Shown: piece after piece, positions 1 to 9,694 of the stretch
Layout of the letters: every line of letters starts with the position of its first letter
Position numbering within the stretch: position 1 is the stretch's first letter
Source: Cladophialophora immunda
Taxonomy: Eukaryota; Ascomycota; Eurotiomycetes; Chaetothyriales; Herpotrichiellaceae
Assembly (NCBI RefSeq): GCF_000835495.1
Contig: NW_015622545.1
Coordinates: forward strand, 4,232,042 to 4,296,041
Length of the DNA: 64,000 nt
Direction: 5' to 3'
Program-made: the position numbers and the translations under genes
The notes under the pieces: generated by a model
Seen by the model: the letters and a program-made list of their open reading frames with translations, nothing else
Databases searched by the model: none
What the model was told of the DNA's origin: nothing

Positions 1-1554
1 CCAGACCTTCCGGACAGCACGATTGCAAGTCAAGGCGGGATGCTCACCGCCTCGTTCGCTGCAGCGCAGTTCGTTACGGCAGTCTGGTGGGGTCGGGCGG
101 CTGATACGCCCTGGATCGGTCGCAAAAGAGTCTTGCTGGTGGGGTTGTTTGGTACCTGTATCAGTTGCATCGGAGTCGGCTTCTCAAAGTCATTTGCTCA
201 AGCATTATTCTTCCGAGCATGTGCTGGCTGTCTCAATGGAAATGTGGGCGTCATGAGAACCATGATCAGCGAAATCATCAAGGAGAAAAAGTACCCTTTG
301 CGTCTTCCCCTTCGCCCCAGAATCATATCATCTAACCAGCCGAACAGATACCAGTCGAGGGCATTCCTTCTTCTGCCCATGTGTTTCAATATCGGTAAGT
401 TATGCGAATGAGCTCTACATTGGCTCCTTACTAAATGCCTCTTAGGTGTGGTCATTGGCCCTATCCTCGGCGGTTTCCTCGCGGACCCGATATCCTCGTT
501 TCCTGCCGTCTTTGGCCCGGGGTCTTTGATAGGTGGCAAGGATGGAGTTGGCTGGATGACCGCCTTTCCCTACGCTCTCCCAAACGTGGTGAGCTCCATG
601 TTCATCCTGGCCTCTGCCATGCTCCTCGTGTTGGGTTTGGACGAGACCCATGTCGCCTTGAAGGACCGACCGGATTATGGCCGAAGGCTGGGTAAGTATC
701 TAGTCAGGGTTCTCTTCCGTCGGGGTAAGCAAGAATACGAATACTCTGAACTGGGCAACCAGGTCGAGTTGCAGGATATCGACGAAGACGATCATTCACT
801 GCAAGACAGAGATCCTGAGTCGTCGACGCCCACGGCCACCAAACCCGCTTCTTGGAAACCAAATCTATCATTCCGGCAAATTTTCACCAGGAATGTCATT
901 CTTACGCTCATTAATCACCACCTCCTCGCTATGCATATATCGGCATTCAACGCGCTGGTGTTCTTGTTCCTACCCGCGCCCCGGTCGAACAACGCCCATG
1001 CAAGATTACCATTTCTCTTCACCGGTGGCCTCGGGCTCAGTTCCGACCGCGTCGGCCTCGCCACCGCCATCATCGGCATCATCGGTTTCCCTCTCCAGAT
1101 TCTCCTCTACCCGTCCCTCAACTCGAAACTCGGCACCTTACCGAGTTACCGATGGTTCCTCCCCTTTTCTGTCCTCGCATACGCCATCATGCCATATCTG
1201 GCCCTCCTCCCGAACAAAGCATACTTGGTCTGGCCCAGTCTCACCGTTGTCTTGGCTTTCCAAGTCATAGCCCGGACATTCGCTCTGCCGGGCTCGACGA
1301 TTCTTATCAACAATTGTACCCCGCATCCGAGCGTGTTGGGCACAATCCATGGCTTTGCGCAGAGTGTCTCTTCTGGGGCAAGAACTCTGGGGCCTACCCT
1401 TGGAGGATGGGGATTGGGCCTGGGATTAGGGGGAAATTGTGTAGGGGCCGTTTGGTGGGTTATGGCGAGCATTGCCGTCTTGAACTGGTCGTTGCTTTGG
1501 GTTATATCGGAGGGAGATGCTGGTGCGGCGGCGGCGGCTGCTATGGGCGGCTGA
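1..1554 (+). CDS. MFS transporter (DHA1-like, YCR023C/ZRT-type efflux family), 5' partial
   Basis: This gene encodes a major facilitator superfamily membrane transporter and is cut off at its 5' end by the window. I read three exons: 1-290, 348-394 and 446-1554, giving 481 residues. Frame 1 is open from base 1 and the first ATG (40) lies inside the first transmembrane region, so the true start is upstream. The MFS signature is the loop GRAADTPWIGRKRVLL after helix 2, followed by RACAGCLNGNVGV and, across both introns, the family block IKEKKYQSRAFLLLPMCFNIG then GPILGGFLADP. A charged cytoplasmic loop rich in Asp, Glu and Ser (about bases 730-870) separates the two six-helix halves, as is usual. 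The substrate cannot be read from sequence. The C terminus ends in an Ala run and Met-Gly-Gly. The next gene, Pex20, is convergent. The family call is firm; the subfamily is by resemblance only. Confidence 0.88.
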
Positions 1555-2235
1555 AGTTGAATTCAACATCTTTGGTATCGTTTTTGGTTTGGACAAGAGA
1601 TGTACATGGAGAGCCGCTGGCCCCGATGTACATACATTGTGGATGGAAGCGATGAGACCGGGGGCGTTTTGTTATTGGCTCGATGCTCCTGGGTATTGCG
1701 AAAGTATCCTCGACGGGGACATGATTGATTGGGTATATAGACACGTCGAGCAGACTTATACATTCACAGGACGAGTGGAGAAGTTAGGGGATGGATGGAT
1801 GAAATGGAATGAGATGACGACAGAGTGTCTTTATGCAATTCCGCCTGCTGCGGCATGTCGTTCTCATCCAGCTCGTCTGTGAATTCCAAGCCTCGACTTC
1901 CAGTAGTGGCAGGCTGAGGGGACACGAATGAATGGCCCGGAAGCCAGCGGAGTATAGGTAACGATGAGGTATTAGGGGACCGACCGAATAATAACCTCTC
2001 CCTGAAACACACACACACTCCCGACCAAGGCATTATCTATCTGTACAAGCCCGTCCCCATGCACGTCATGGAATCCTGGACACCGACACCCGTTGCGAAT
2101 CCGCGGCGCACGTCTAGTCCAAGCCAACAGCTCGGTTGGTATCCTTATGATGCTGTGGAGGGAGTCGCAGACTACCGACGAGACAACGTCCCTTTGCATC
2201 CTGGAGGAGCTCTTTTCTCATCGCAGGCAATTCAG
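1555..2235. other. Convergent intergenic region
   Basis: This 681-base spacer lies between the 3' ends of the MFS transporter gene and the Pex20 gene. I see no coding frame of believable composition in it and no RNA gene. It presumably holds the two 3' untranslated regions and terminators, but no clear element could be assigned. Confidence 0.5.
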
Positions 2236-3819
2236 TTACCGGTGGAAATTGAACCAGGTGGAGTCCAAGTAGTCAAAGTCGCTCGCAGAGATACGCTTCT
2301 CAAGAGTGGCGCCATCCTGCTGCGCACTGCCGTGCTCGCCATTTCCTCCTTCGACGGGAGGAGGTTGGACGGCGCCGCTCATCATCTCGCCTTCTCCTGC
2401 GGCGTCCATGGCTGCGCGCTGCAGGCGCGGGGACTGGTCTGGGTAGTACTTCCCGCCCGGGTGGAGCGCCTCGAACTGCGACTGCGGTTGCGGGTGCGCG
2501 GGATACTGGTCGTCATCGAACCCGTACGTCGTGTAAGGTGACCGTTGGAGGACCTGGGGGTCGTGCGCCGTCACCTCGGGCGCATTTTTCCACTGCGGCG
2601 CGCTTGCGGGGGGGTAGTCCCACGACCCGGCGTAGCGGTGCTGCGCATTCTGGTCCAGCTCCGAGTCTGCCCACGCATCACTCGTGTTGGTGGGCGCATA
2701 AACGGCGTCCATGTCGGGGAACTCAAAATGCGACGACTGCTGATTCGTGGCACCCTCGGCGGGTGCCTGTCGATTTTCTTGTGCCGGTGCCGGCGTCGAG
2801 ATGGACGTCGATCTGCCGGTTTCTTGTAGTTCGTCACCTTGTACCTCGACCTCTCGGTCCCGGATTTTCCGCATGAGCTGCAGAAACTGGCTGTTTTGGA
2901 ACTTTTCGCTATTGTCGTGTGAGACGCTGGTGAGGAGTTGGCCTGCGGTGCGGGCTAGTTCGTCAGCATCGCGCGTGTCTTGTTCTGCCGTCCGTTCCAC
3001 TTTCTCGCGGTAAGCAATGGCGTCGCTGCCTATGCGCACGGTTTCTCCCTCATCAGGTCGTGGCATGCCCGTCTCAGAGATCATGGCATCAGGATCTGAA
3101 GACAGCGCGCGTTGCTGGTCCATCTCTTGAGCGTGAGCGAATGCGTCCGCGAAAGCGGCTTCGAAATCCACGTCGGAGATTTGGACATGTTGCTCCATAG
3201 ACATCATTGTTGACTGCTGCATCTGTGGCTCTTGCTGGAACCCGCCAGAGTATGACTGGTACATGGGCTGGGAATAGTCCATCATGGACTGTTGGAAAAT
3301 GCCGCCATTGCTCAATTGTGGACTATCCCGTACTGCTTGCTTCCCCTGCGCAACTGGTGTGCCGGCCCCCGACCGCTGCCGCATGAATTCATTTTGCCAT
3401 CCGCCGAGCGTAGTGGACTTGATCAGCGGCGCCTCAGTGCGAAACTGCCCCGCCGGCACAGGCTGCTGCTGGGATATGGATAGCCGTTGAAAGTCGGCAG
3501 CCCACCCTGCCGGAGCAGAAGGGCCATGGCTCTGAGGGTGAAATAGTTCAGGCTGCTGGAACTGGAAAGGGTGCGGCGTGGAGGTCTCAAAGGCGTGAAA
3601 GTCGGCGTCGAGGGATCCGGCTCGAGGGTCGACGGTGCGGAAGCCCTACAGAAACCACAAGTCAATGGTGAGCCGAAGACAAAAGCGAAATGATTGACTC
3701 ACCTGGCTAGGCGACTGTCTGTTGCCAATAAGACGGTCTTGCTGCAGCGTCCGATCTACCTGGGTGTGTTTTTGCAGGTTCTGAAGCGGGTTCGATGGCC
3801 CGCAGAGAGCGTCTGCCAT
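2236..3819 (-). CDS. PEX20: Peroxin 20 (PTS2 co-receptor for Pex7)
   Basis: Pex20 is the fungal co-receptor that carries Pex7 with PTS2-bearing cargo to the peroxisome docking complex. Two exons, complement(3703-3819) and complement(2236-3645), are joined across a 57-nt intron and give 508 residues. The N terminus MADALCGPSNPLQ is characteristic of filamentous-fungal Pex20. Its early cysteine (Cys6) matches the position of the recycling/ubiquitination cysteine of Pex20 and Pex5. At least two WxxxF-type docking motifs are visible, WAADF near residue 91 and WQNEF about residue 120. The middle is rich in Gln, Ser and Met and probably disordered. The C terminus (SDFDYLDSTW then FNFHR) matches the region used for Pex7 binding. 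The start was chosen because it restores this N terminus. The gene stands alone, convergent with the MFS gene. Identification rests on the N-terminal signature and the WxxxF motifs. Confidence 0.92.
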
Positions 3820-4393
3820 CGTGAGCGAAGTGGGGGAGTGTGTCAAGGACAGAGGTCGGTTCGCCTGGTGAAGGGCATGTCTAAATAAAACGGATAAAAA
3901 AGACAGGATAAAGGTCGGGGATTGATCGCTCTCGGCCGCAGACGAAGACAACCCTCGAGCCTTTGACGTAGCGTGCGTAGGTAAGTAAGTGTTGGCTGAT
4001 GAGCAATTCCAAGTCGCCCTCGAGGATTTGGAAGCCGAGGTTCGCTGGGGTTCGGATATGCCGGACAAATGTTTAGCCGGGGGGCGAACGGGCAGGTGCC
4101 CGACGAGGCTGAAGGACGTGCCCCAGAATGGGGCATCAGAAAAGACTACTCTGCACGCTGTGATCACACTCTTTGCAGATGGCGGAGAAGGTTATGGTCA
4201 CTGGCCATCCAAACTTCAGCACCGAATCAAATGCGAAAAGAGATTTTCTTGTAGACGGCCCAAATCCAACGACACTCGAAATTCTGTTCCCGTGATATCA
4301 ACGCGCCCCCCATCTATGCATATATTGTAGCAGGATGTTACAGACAAGCCAAGTGCCCGCGCCGGGACTCCGTCTCTTGACCATCCAAATCAA
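3820..4393. other. Pex20 5' region and PEBP-like gene 3' region
   Basis: This 574-base stretch lies upstream of the Pex20 start and downstream of the PEBP-like stop, both genes being on the minus strand. Open frames here have no recognisable product. I see no distinct promoter element that I can defend. Confidence 0.4.
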
Positions 4394-5265
4394 TCACAGC
4401 ATCCATAACCATGCGCCAGCGATTCCTAGAGCAAGTCCCGCAACCAATTCTATCGCACTCCCACGCACTTCATCTAGACCAGCCGCGGCATTGGCTGCAG
4501 AGCTTGTACTTGCACTCGCACCAGAAGAAGCCGATGCCGAAGTGGCCGCACTCGTTTCAACCGATGTTGTAGCAGCAGTCGCAGTTGCTGGGCCGGCAGA
4601 GCTTGAGGCCGTGGAAGTTGAACTGGTAGTGTCATTCACCACGCGGAACCAGTTGGCCGCAACCGGTTGTCCCAAGCCAGCAGCCTCGGCGAAACCAGAC
4701 ATGTTGAAAGGATATCTCGCATTCGTATCGGCAGGTGGACTGAAAGAGATATACGCTTGTGGCACGGTGAAGCCTTCTGGCTGCGGATAGAGCAGCAGCG
4801 TATATCTATGTGGCCCATCTCCTGCAGGCGGAGAGGGAGTCAGATACTCCGCTCCAACCGCCGTTGTGGCATTTCGCGCCTGTGGTTGAACCGACAATTC
4901 ATGGTTGATGCCGACAAGGTTGGGCTGGAAGTAGTGAAGCAGTTGCACTCGCGGACCATTTCCTGTATTGACGTCCTCGTCGACCATGAACAGTATGTAG
5001 GTGGCTTCTTCCGTGGCGTTCTGTGGTCCATACACTGTCGGGCCATATAAAACATCTGCATATGTTAACAACAGGTATCATGTGAAGACAGAGCGAAGTC
5101 CACACCGTCTCTGGGCAGCAGAATTCCAGCTGGGCTGACGCTTGTAGAACTATTGAGGAAGTCGACACGCAGATTGTTGTCGACTTGGACAGGGAAGTTT
5201 GGTGCAGATTGGGCACTAACGAGTGCGGCCAATGTTGGCACCGCAAGAACTGAGAAGTATTTCAT
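4394..5265 (-). CDS. Secreted, probably GPI-anchored PEBP-like protein
   Basis: The product resembles fungal secreted proteins of the phosphatidylethanolamine-binding (PEBP/YbhB-like) type; its ligand is unknown. Two exons, complement(5106-5265) and complement(4394-5055), join across a 50-nt intron (RD then VLYGPTVYGP) to give 273 residues. Residues 1-19 form a signal peptide (MKYFSVLAVPTLAALVSAQ). The PEBP-like core runs to about residue 205, with the motif YILFMVDEDV followed by LLHYFQPNL, matching the D-P-D and H-W regions of the family loosely. Several N-x-S/T sites are present. A Ser/Thr/Ala-rich stalk follows, and the last 20 residues are hydrophobic (VAGLALGIAGAWLWML), typical of a GPI-attachment signal. 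The protein is therefore likely at the cell surface or in the wall. The canonical PEBP ligand residues are not all evident, so the biochemical role is open. Confidence 0.8.
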
Positions 5266-6492
5266 GTTGGCAGGTAGGTTGGTATCAATCGGAGATTTCG
5301 AGGGCTGCCGACTTCAGAGAAAGGTGAGACTTGAGTTGTTGGCCGACATGACCCAGGACCATATCCTCAACTTAAGTACTCATCTCACATCGTCGTCATT
5401 ATGTCGATCGAGGGAGCCAGCCTCGAGTCGGGTTGGTGCTTTGCTTCATTCGGTGCCTGTGCCAGGCGCCTCCGCCAAGTCAATCTAAAGGCCTCCAGCA
5501 ACGGCCAGCGTCTTCAGGAGGCATCAATCATCTCGTCAGGCGCATGAAACACTTTGTTTTGCTGACGAAAGGTCCGGTAGGACAGAATCTGGGACGAGGG
5601 TGATTCCGAATATGGGAGCGTGTGCCCCATTCTCCATAGAGCTAGACAGAAGTACATCCTCGATTGGGAAACTCTCCTCGAGATGGGCGCATTAGTAATT
5701 CGGCGGGTCATCTCAACAATCATTCGCTTGTCACAGCCCCAACCGAGCCAAGTGGTTGGCCTGGAAAGGGGCTGAAATTGCCAGCGTTTCCAAGAGAGGT
5801 CGAATTTCTGCCCCTGATCGCCCAGCAGCCAAACACTGGAAAGGCATGTGCTCTTCAATAATCGAGAAAGGCCTCCAACCTGCTTCTCACAATTTTTGTG
5901 TATACACGAGTGGCTGTCCGCTGCAGGGCGTCTTTCAGCTCGTTCGACCGGAAACAAGTTGCACTGTAAAGTCCCGGAAAGTGTTCCGTCACTCAATTCC
6001 CCTTGGACTATCAGACGAGTCGAGCACAGCCCTGTGCTTATTAATTGAGCACAGATAAAGCTCTTCTCTGGCTGGGATGCCGACGTCAACAGTTTGTCAG
6101 TGGCTTTTTGTCAAGGGCATTTTGCACCGCCCTGGAAAGCGCCCCAGAGGCCTTGAAATCGAGCGAACAGTGTGGTGAAAGAGCAGGCCCGGGCGGAAAA
6201 TTGTCGGGAAGATGGGTCTCCATTTCTTTGAGTATAATTCCCTTGAACTCATTTTGACCAATGGTCTTTTTGGCAACGATCGCTTTATGCGGACCGTGTT
6301 ACCTCGAGCACTTGAGCACAGAGGTCATCACAATCGGATAAAGCTCCTGGATCCTGTGCATGGATCCGGATCATATTAGGAGGTTGAGATTTCGCCAACC
6401 ACGGCTGACCCTGCGGGAATCGGAGGAACAAGAAAGCAGTAGTCGACTCAGTCCCTGGGTCTGTCCTCTAGCTCCCACGGTTTAGGAAATCC
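5266..6492. other. 1.2-kb region without a supported gene
   Basis: The stretch separates the PEBP-like gene from the small F-box gene. A 191-codon minus-strand frame (5514-6089) and shorter frames overlap here, but none has a recognisable domain, a clear splice partner or convincing composition. It could hold a decayed gene, but I cannot name one. Confidence 0.4.
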
Positions 6493-7026
6493 TCATCCAG
6501 GTCCAGTTGCGAATCTTCCAGCTCGAAGTTCCTCTTCTGTCCTCCTTCTCCAGGAGTCGGACACTCTGGTCCAGTCCACGTCGCCCAGGCGTCCGAGGGC
6601 TCGACAACCATCGCAATCGACGTAGTCGCTCAGGGTACAAGAGGCATGACATGCGGGACAGATGTCGTGCACTTGCTTGTGCCAGCTCGCGTTGTGAAAG
6701 TTCCAACCGGTCTTTTGGATCCAGAAGTTGCTGATCTCGCAGCCAACGATAGTTTCCCAATACTCCTCGCGGCGAGGTCTATTGGTGAGGCAGTGGTTGC
6801 ATAGACGCAAGTCAGCCGGCATCCAAGGCTTCAACTGTGTCATGAGCTCCGGGACATCAAAGACAGTCCTGGGGAGAAACCCCGCGTATTTTGGCGAAGT
6901 GGGTGAGAGAAATAGCTGTACGTCTCGTGCCACAACGGCCATGCGTTTACAGGATAAAGCAAGAGCAACTTGCGATGGAGCATGCTCAAGACTGTCGTAT
7001 ATGACGAGAAGAATCTCATAGGGCAT
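6493..7026 (-). CDS. Small F-box-like, cysteine-rich protein
   Basis: The predicted 177-residue protein starts with an F-box-like helix set (MPYEILLVIYDSLEHAPSQV, then ALALSCKRM), the fold that links substrate adaptors to Skp1 in SCF ubiquitin ligases. The C-terminal two thirds contain paired cysteines (CNHC, CPACHASC, CDGC) and several His and Trp residues, suggesting a zinc-binding module often found in short fungal F-box proteins of unknown substrate. The start at 7026 is the first in-frame ATG before the F-box. An upstream coding exon is possible, because an AG acceptor 25 nt upstream would add SQSVLLT in frame and another open frame (complement 7087-7275) lies before it. No intron is needed within the frame. 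The family call rests on the N-terminal pattern only, and the target is unknown. Confidence 0.5.
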   Translation of the reverse strand: MPYEILLVIYDSLEHAPSQVALALSCKRMAVVARDVQLFLSPTSPKYAGFLPRTVFDVPELMTQLKPWMPADLRLCNHCLTNRPRREEYWETIVGCEISNFWIQKTGWNFHNASWHKQVHDICPACHASCTLSDYVDCDGCRALGRLGDVDWTRVSDSWRRRTEEELRAGRFATGPG

Positions 7027-7860
7027 CGTTAATAGAACAGATTGGCTCTTGGGCAGGGAGTCAATCGACTCCAGGATCTGCAGATGTCAGACCCTTTCTC
7101 GCAGGGCACAATGAGGACTCAGCTGCACCTCTTTGGGAACGATGAACCTGCACGAAAGCTTCCGCTCGAAATCATGGCTCTTTGCTTTACATTTGAGCGG
7201 CTTCCGAGGCACCAGGGGTGCGTCCTCCTTCAGCTTCAGTCCTGTGCCGGCGGGAAAGCCGGTCCAAAGAGCCATGGGCGCAGTCTGTCGACGATTTGGA
7301 GGCGCTCAGAAGATACAAGGAGCAGGTCCGGACGCTGCCACGGGTTGCGTGAGCGCCAGTCCACTATCCTTTAACCGTCAACCATGAGGTGCAAGCTCTT
7401 GAACGTAGGTCGGTGAGGACTTTCTGCAGATAAGCGACGAGCGCAGCTGCATCCGGCAATTAGTAGATAAGCTAAGCAGCTATCCCTTTTCTGTGCTAGT
7501 GAGACGATTAGATCCGGCAGTATCCACTGTGAGGCCTTGGCATTTATCTCTCGACCTGCCGAGCCGATGTCAAAAATAAGTGGCATGGTCTGACGTGAAA
7601 TAGTACAGAGAAGTCATTCACTGTTGACCTTAAGGTGACCACCATTAAAAAGGATATTAATTCCGTCCTTAAGAATAGCGTTATCCTTATCTTTATCAAT
7701 AATATTAGCTATATTTGATCTGGCGATCACCTCGTCACTATCGAGTGACTGGCTAGATTCTGAGATGGCGTCAATTCTCTGTCAGACTGTGCCATTGTTT
7801 TCTTCTGGAGGCTTGCTGCCACGCCTGCGCACTTTGTCACTTTCTCACACTCTCACCTCC
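7027..7860. other. Intergenic region with an AT-rich island
   Basis: There is no supported gene. The part from about 7600 to 7740 is distinctly richer in A and T, and in TA steps, than its surroundings (runs such as ataatattagctatattt). This is the look of a fragment decayed by repeat-induced point mutation or of a short transposon relic, but no ends or coding remnant can be seen. Confidence 0.5.
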
Positions 7861-9279
7861 TCACTTCCCCATCTCAATGACGATTTTCCCATTCGTTTTG
7901 CCTTCCCAGATATCCTTCAGCCCCTCAGCAGCCTCCTCCAGAGGCAGCACTCTGCCAATATACGGCTTGATACCGGCAGTGGCCACAAAATCCAGCAGGT
8001 TGACAAACTCCTCCCGCGTGCCCGTATAGACCCCCGTCAAGGTAATCTGATTTGCCATCAGATGCATAAGGTTGATCGTGATGTCTGTCGAGGCGCCCTC
8101 CGAATGAATCCCGCAAGACACAACCGTTCCACCTGGTTTTACAGAGGCTAAAGAGTGGGATATCGTCGATGCTCCCGATGTGTCGAACACAGCATCCACG
8201 AGATATGGCAATTTTGCGCCAGGCTCAAACGTGCTTTCCGCACCAAGCGAGGTTGCGAGATTGCGTTTCGCTTTCGCCCGGCCGGTTGCCCATACTCGGA
8301 GGCCGGCGGCAGAGCCCATCTGGATCAGCGCCGTCGTCACGCCTGTATGTCGTGATGTGTTAGATCTCATCACGCATGATATAGCCGAGGCAAATCCAAA
8401 GTGCTGGGTAGAGTGCTTACCGCCGGATGATCCTTGCACCAAAACAGTTTGGCCGGCTCTGACTCTTGCCTGGGTGAACAACATGCGGTAAGCTGTGAGC
8501 CAGGCAATCCCCATCACGCTTGCAGATCTCGCATCTAGCCCTTTGGGTCTCGGCACAGCGTTTCGTTTGGGGATCATGGCATACTCAGCGAGGTTCCCTT
8601 GGACAAGTTCGCCGAATACATGTCTTTGTGGATCAATTGTTTCGTTCCCTTTCCAGTCGGGATCACCCATGACTGGATAGATGGCAATCTCTGTCCCATC
8701 CTCAAGCACCCCGGCACCTTCATTACCCAAGATCATTGGATAGCGGATCTCATGCATCAGCATTCCTCGCAAGGTGAAGATGTCGTGGAAATTTAATCCC
8801 ACCGCCTGCATCTTGACCCGGACCCATCCTTCCCTCAGCTCTGGGAGATTTCTTAGGCCCACCCGGACTGATGACAACGGATCTTGAGGGCTGGCCACCG
8901 ACGCATAGACCGCCCGCATCGTCGGTTTATTGGGATCGACATCGCCCATATTAAGATGTATTATTTTGTCGTTTTTGACCGTGGCGACAAGGAACAGGTC
9001 GAAAGGTTCGTGAATACCAAATTCCTTCCCGAAATCTCCGTCCATCATGATGTGGGTGCGCGTCCTGCCGTCATTTTGAACCGCTTGCTCCAGCACTTTG
9101 ACTCGTCCCTGGTGACCGATGATACCATGTTCGCACAGGGCCGTAATTGCATCTCCAGTGAAAGACTTTCCATCATCGATGACCTCAGCATCCGATGCAA
9201 AAGCACTCAACATTAGTTCGAGGTTTGTGGTATTGATACCTTCAAGAAACCGATTGACGGGTGTGTAAGGGGACGCCAT
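7861..9279 (-). CDS. Fusion of a SnoaL/NTF2-like domain to an MDR (quinone-oxidoreductase-like) dehydrogenase
   Basis: Two exons, complement(8421-9279) and complement(7861-8342), are joined by a 78-nt intron that lies in frame inside the glycine-rich nucleotide loop (GSSGG then VTTALIQMG). The product is 446 residues. Residues 1 to about 115 look like a SnoaL/NTF2-like fold (RFLEGINTTNLELMLSAFA, a small alpha+beta cone). From Met121 (MRAVYASVASPQ) a complete medium-chain dehydrogenase/reductase follows, with LNFHDI, GNEGAGV, an AYRML region and the NAD(P)-binding loop. Typical zinc-ligand and structural-zinc cysteine motifs are absent, so it is probably a zinc-independent oxidoreductase. Met121 sits exactly where a stand-alone MDR protein would begin, so this looks like a direct in-frame join of two genes. 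It is the end gene of a block with a regulator, a glycosidase and a transporter. Substrate unknown. The start at 9279 was preferred to the upstream non-ATG extension. Confidence 0.82.
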   Translation of the reverse strand: MASPYTPVNRFLEGINTTNLELMLSAFASDAEVIDDGKSFTGDAITALCEHGIIGHQGRVKVLEQAVQNDGRTRTHIMMDGDFGKEFGIHEPFDLFLVATVKNDKIIHLNMGDVDPNKPTMRAVYASVASPQDPLSSVRVGLRNLPELREGWVRVKMQAVGLNFHDIFTLRGMLMHEIRYPMILGNEGAGVLEDGTEIAIYPVMGDPDWKGNETIDPQRHVFGELVQGNLAEYAMIPKRNAVPRPKGLDARSASVMGIAWLTAYRMLFTQARVRAGQTVLVQGSSGGKHSTQHFGFASAISCVMRSNTSRHTGVTTALIQMGSAAGLRVWATGRAKAKRNLATSLGAESTFEPGAKLPYLVDAVFDTSGASTISHSLASVKPGGTVVSCGIHSEGASTDITINLMHLMANQITLTGVYTGTREEFVNLLDFVATAGIKPYIGRVLPLEEAAEGLKDIWEGKTNGKIVIEMGK

Positions 9280-9694
9280 TGTGAAAGCTGTTGGATCTAT
9301 GAAGCCGTTTGGGGGCTTTTCGAGCTGGAGGTGAACGAGGGCAGTATATATCCTACAGACGAGGCACGACAATGATGTCTGTGCTCATTGCCTCCCTGGC
9401 CAATGGAGGTATAGGGTGAGGAGCTCCAGCCATAAGCCAATAAGCAATGGCAGGGATATTAGGTAAGTCATTGCTGGCTGATCGCACGTGACCGTCAGCC
9501 ATTTCGTCCGCATAAGCCAGATCAAAGCTCATCTTCGTGACGAGTTGTCGCGCTGAAGAGTAAGCCATGCTATGTGCAAAATGGCATCATGCAGACAGCA
9601 AACCTAGTGTATGGCAGGATCCAGCGTGACCCACTAGCATTGGTTCTTGCCAGGAATGATGTCTCGCAAAGCATCAACTTGCGGGGGGATAAGT
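9280..9694. other. Spacer between two co-oriented genes
   Basis: This 415-base spacer is upstream of the SnoaL-MDR gene and downstream of the Zn2Cys6 regulator gene. A 71-codon open frame (complement 9353-9568) is present, but it has no recognisable domain and I do not call it. The spacer should contain the promoter of the dehydrogenase gene. Confidence 0.4.

Noticed and set aside
5514..6089. 191-codon minus-strand frame
   Set aside because: No recognisable domain, splice partner or composition bias; overlaps other random frames.
9353..9568. 71-codon minus-strand frame between the dehydrogenase fusion and the Zn2Cys6 gene
   Set aside because: Too short, no domain, and it does not join in frame to either neighbour by clear splice sites.
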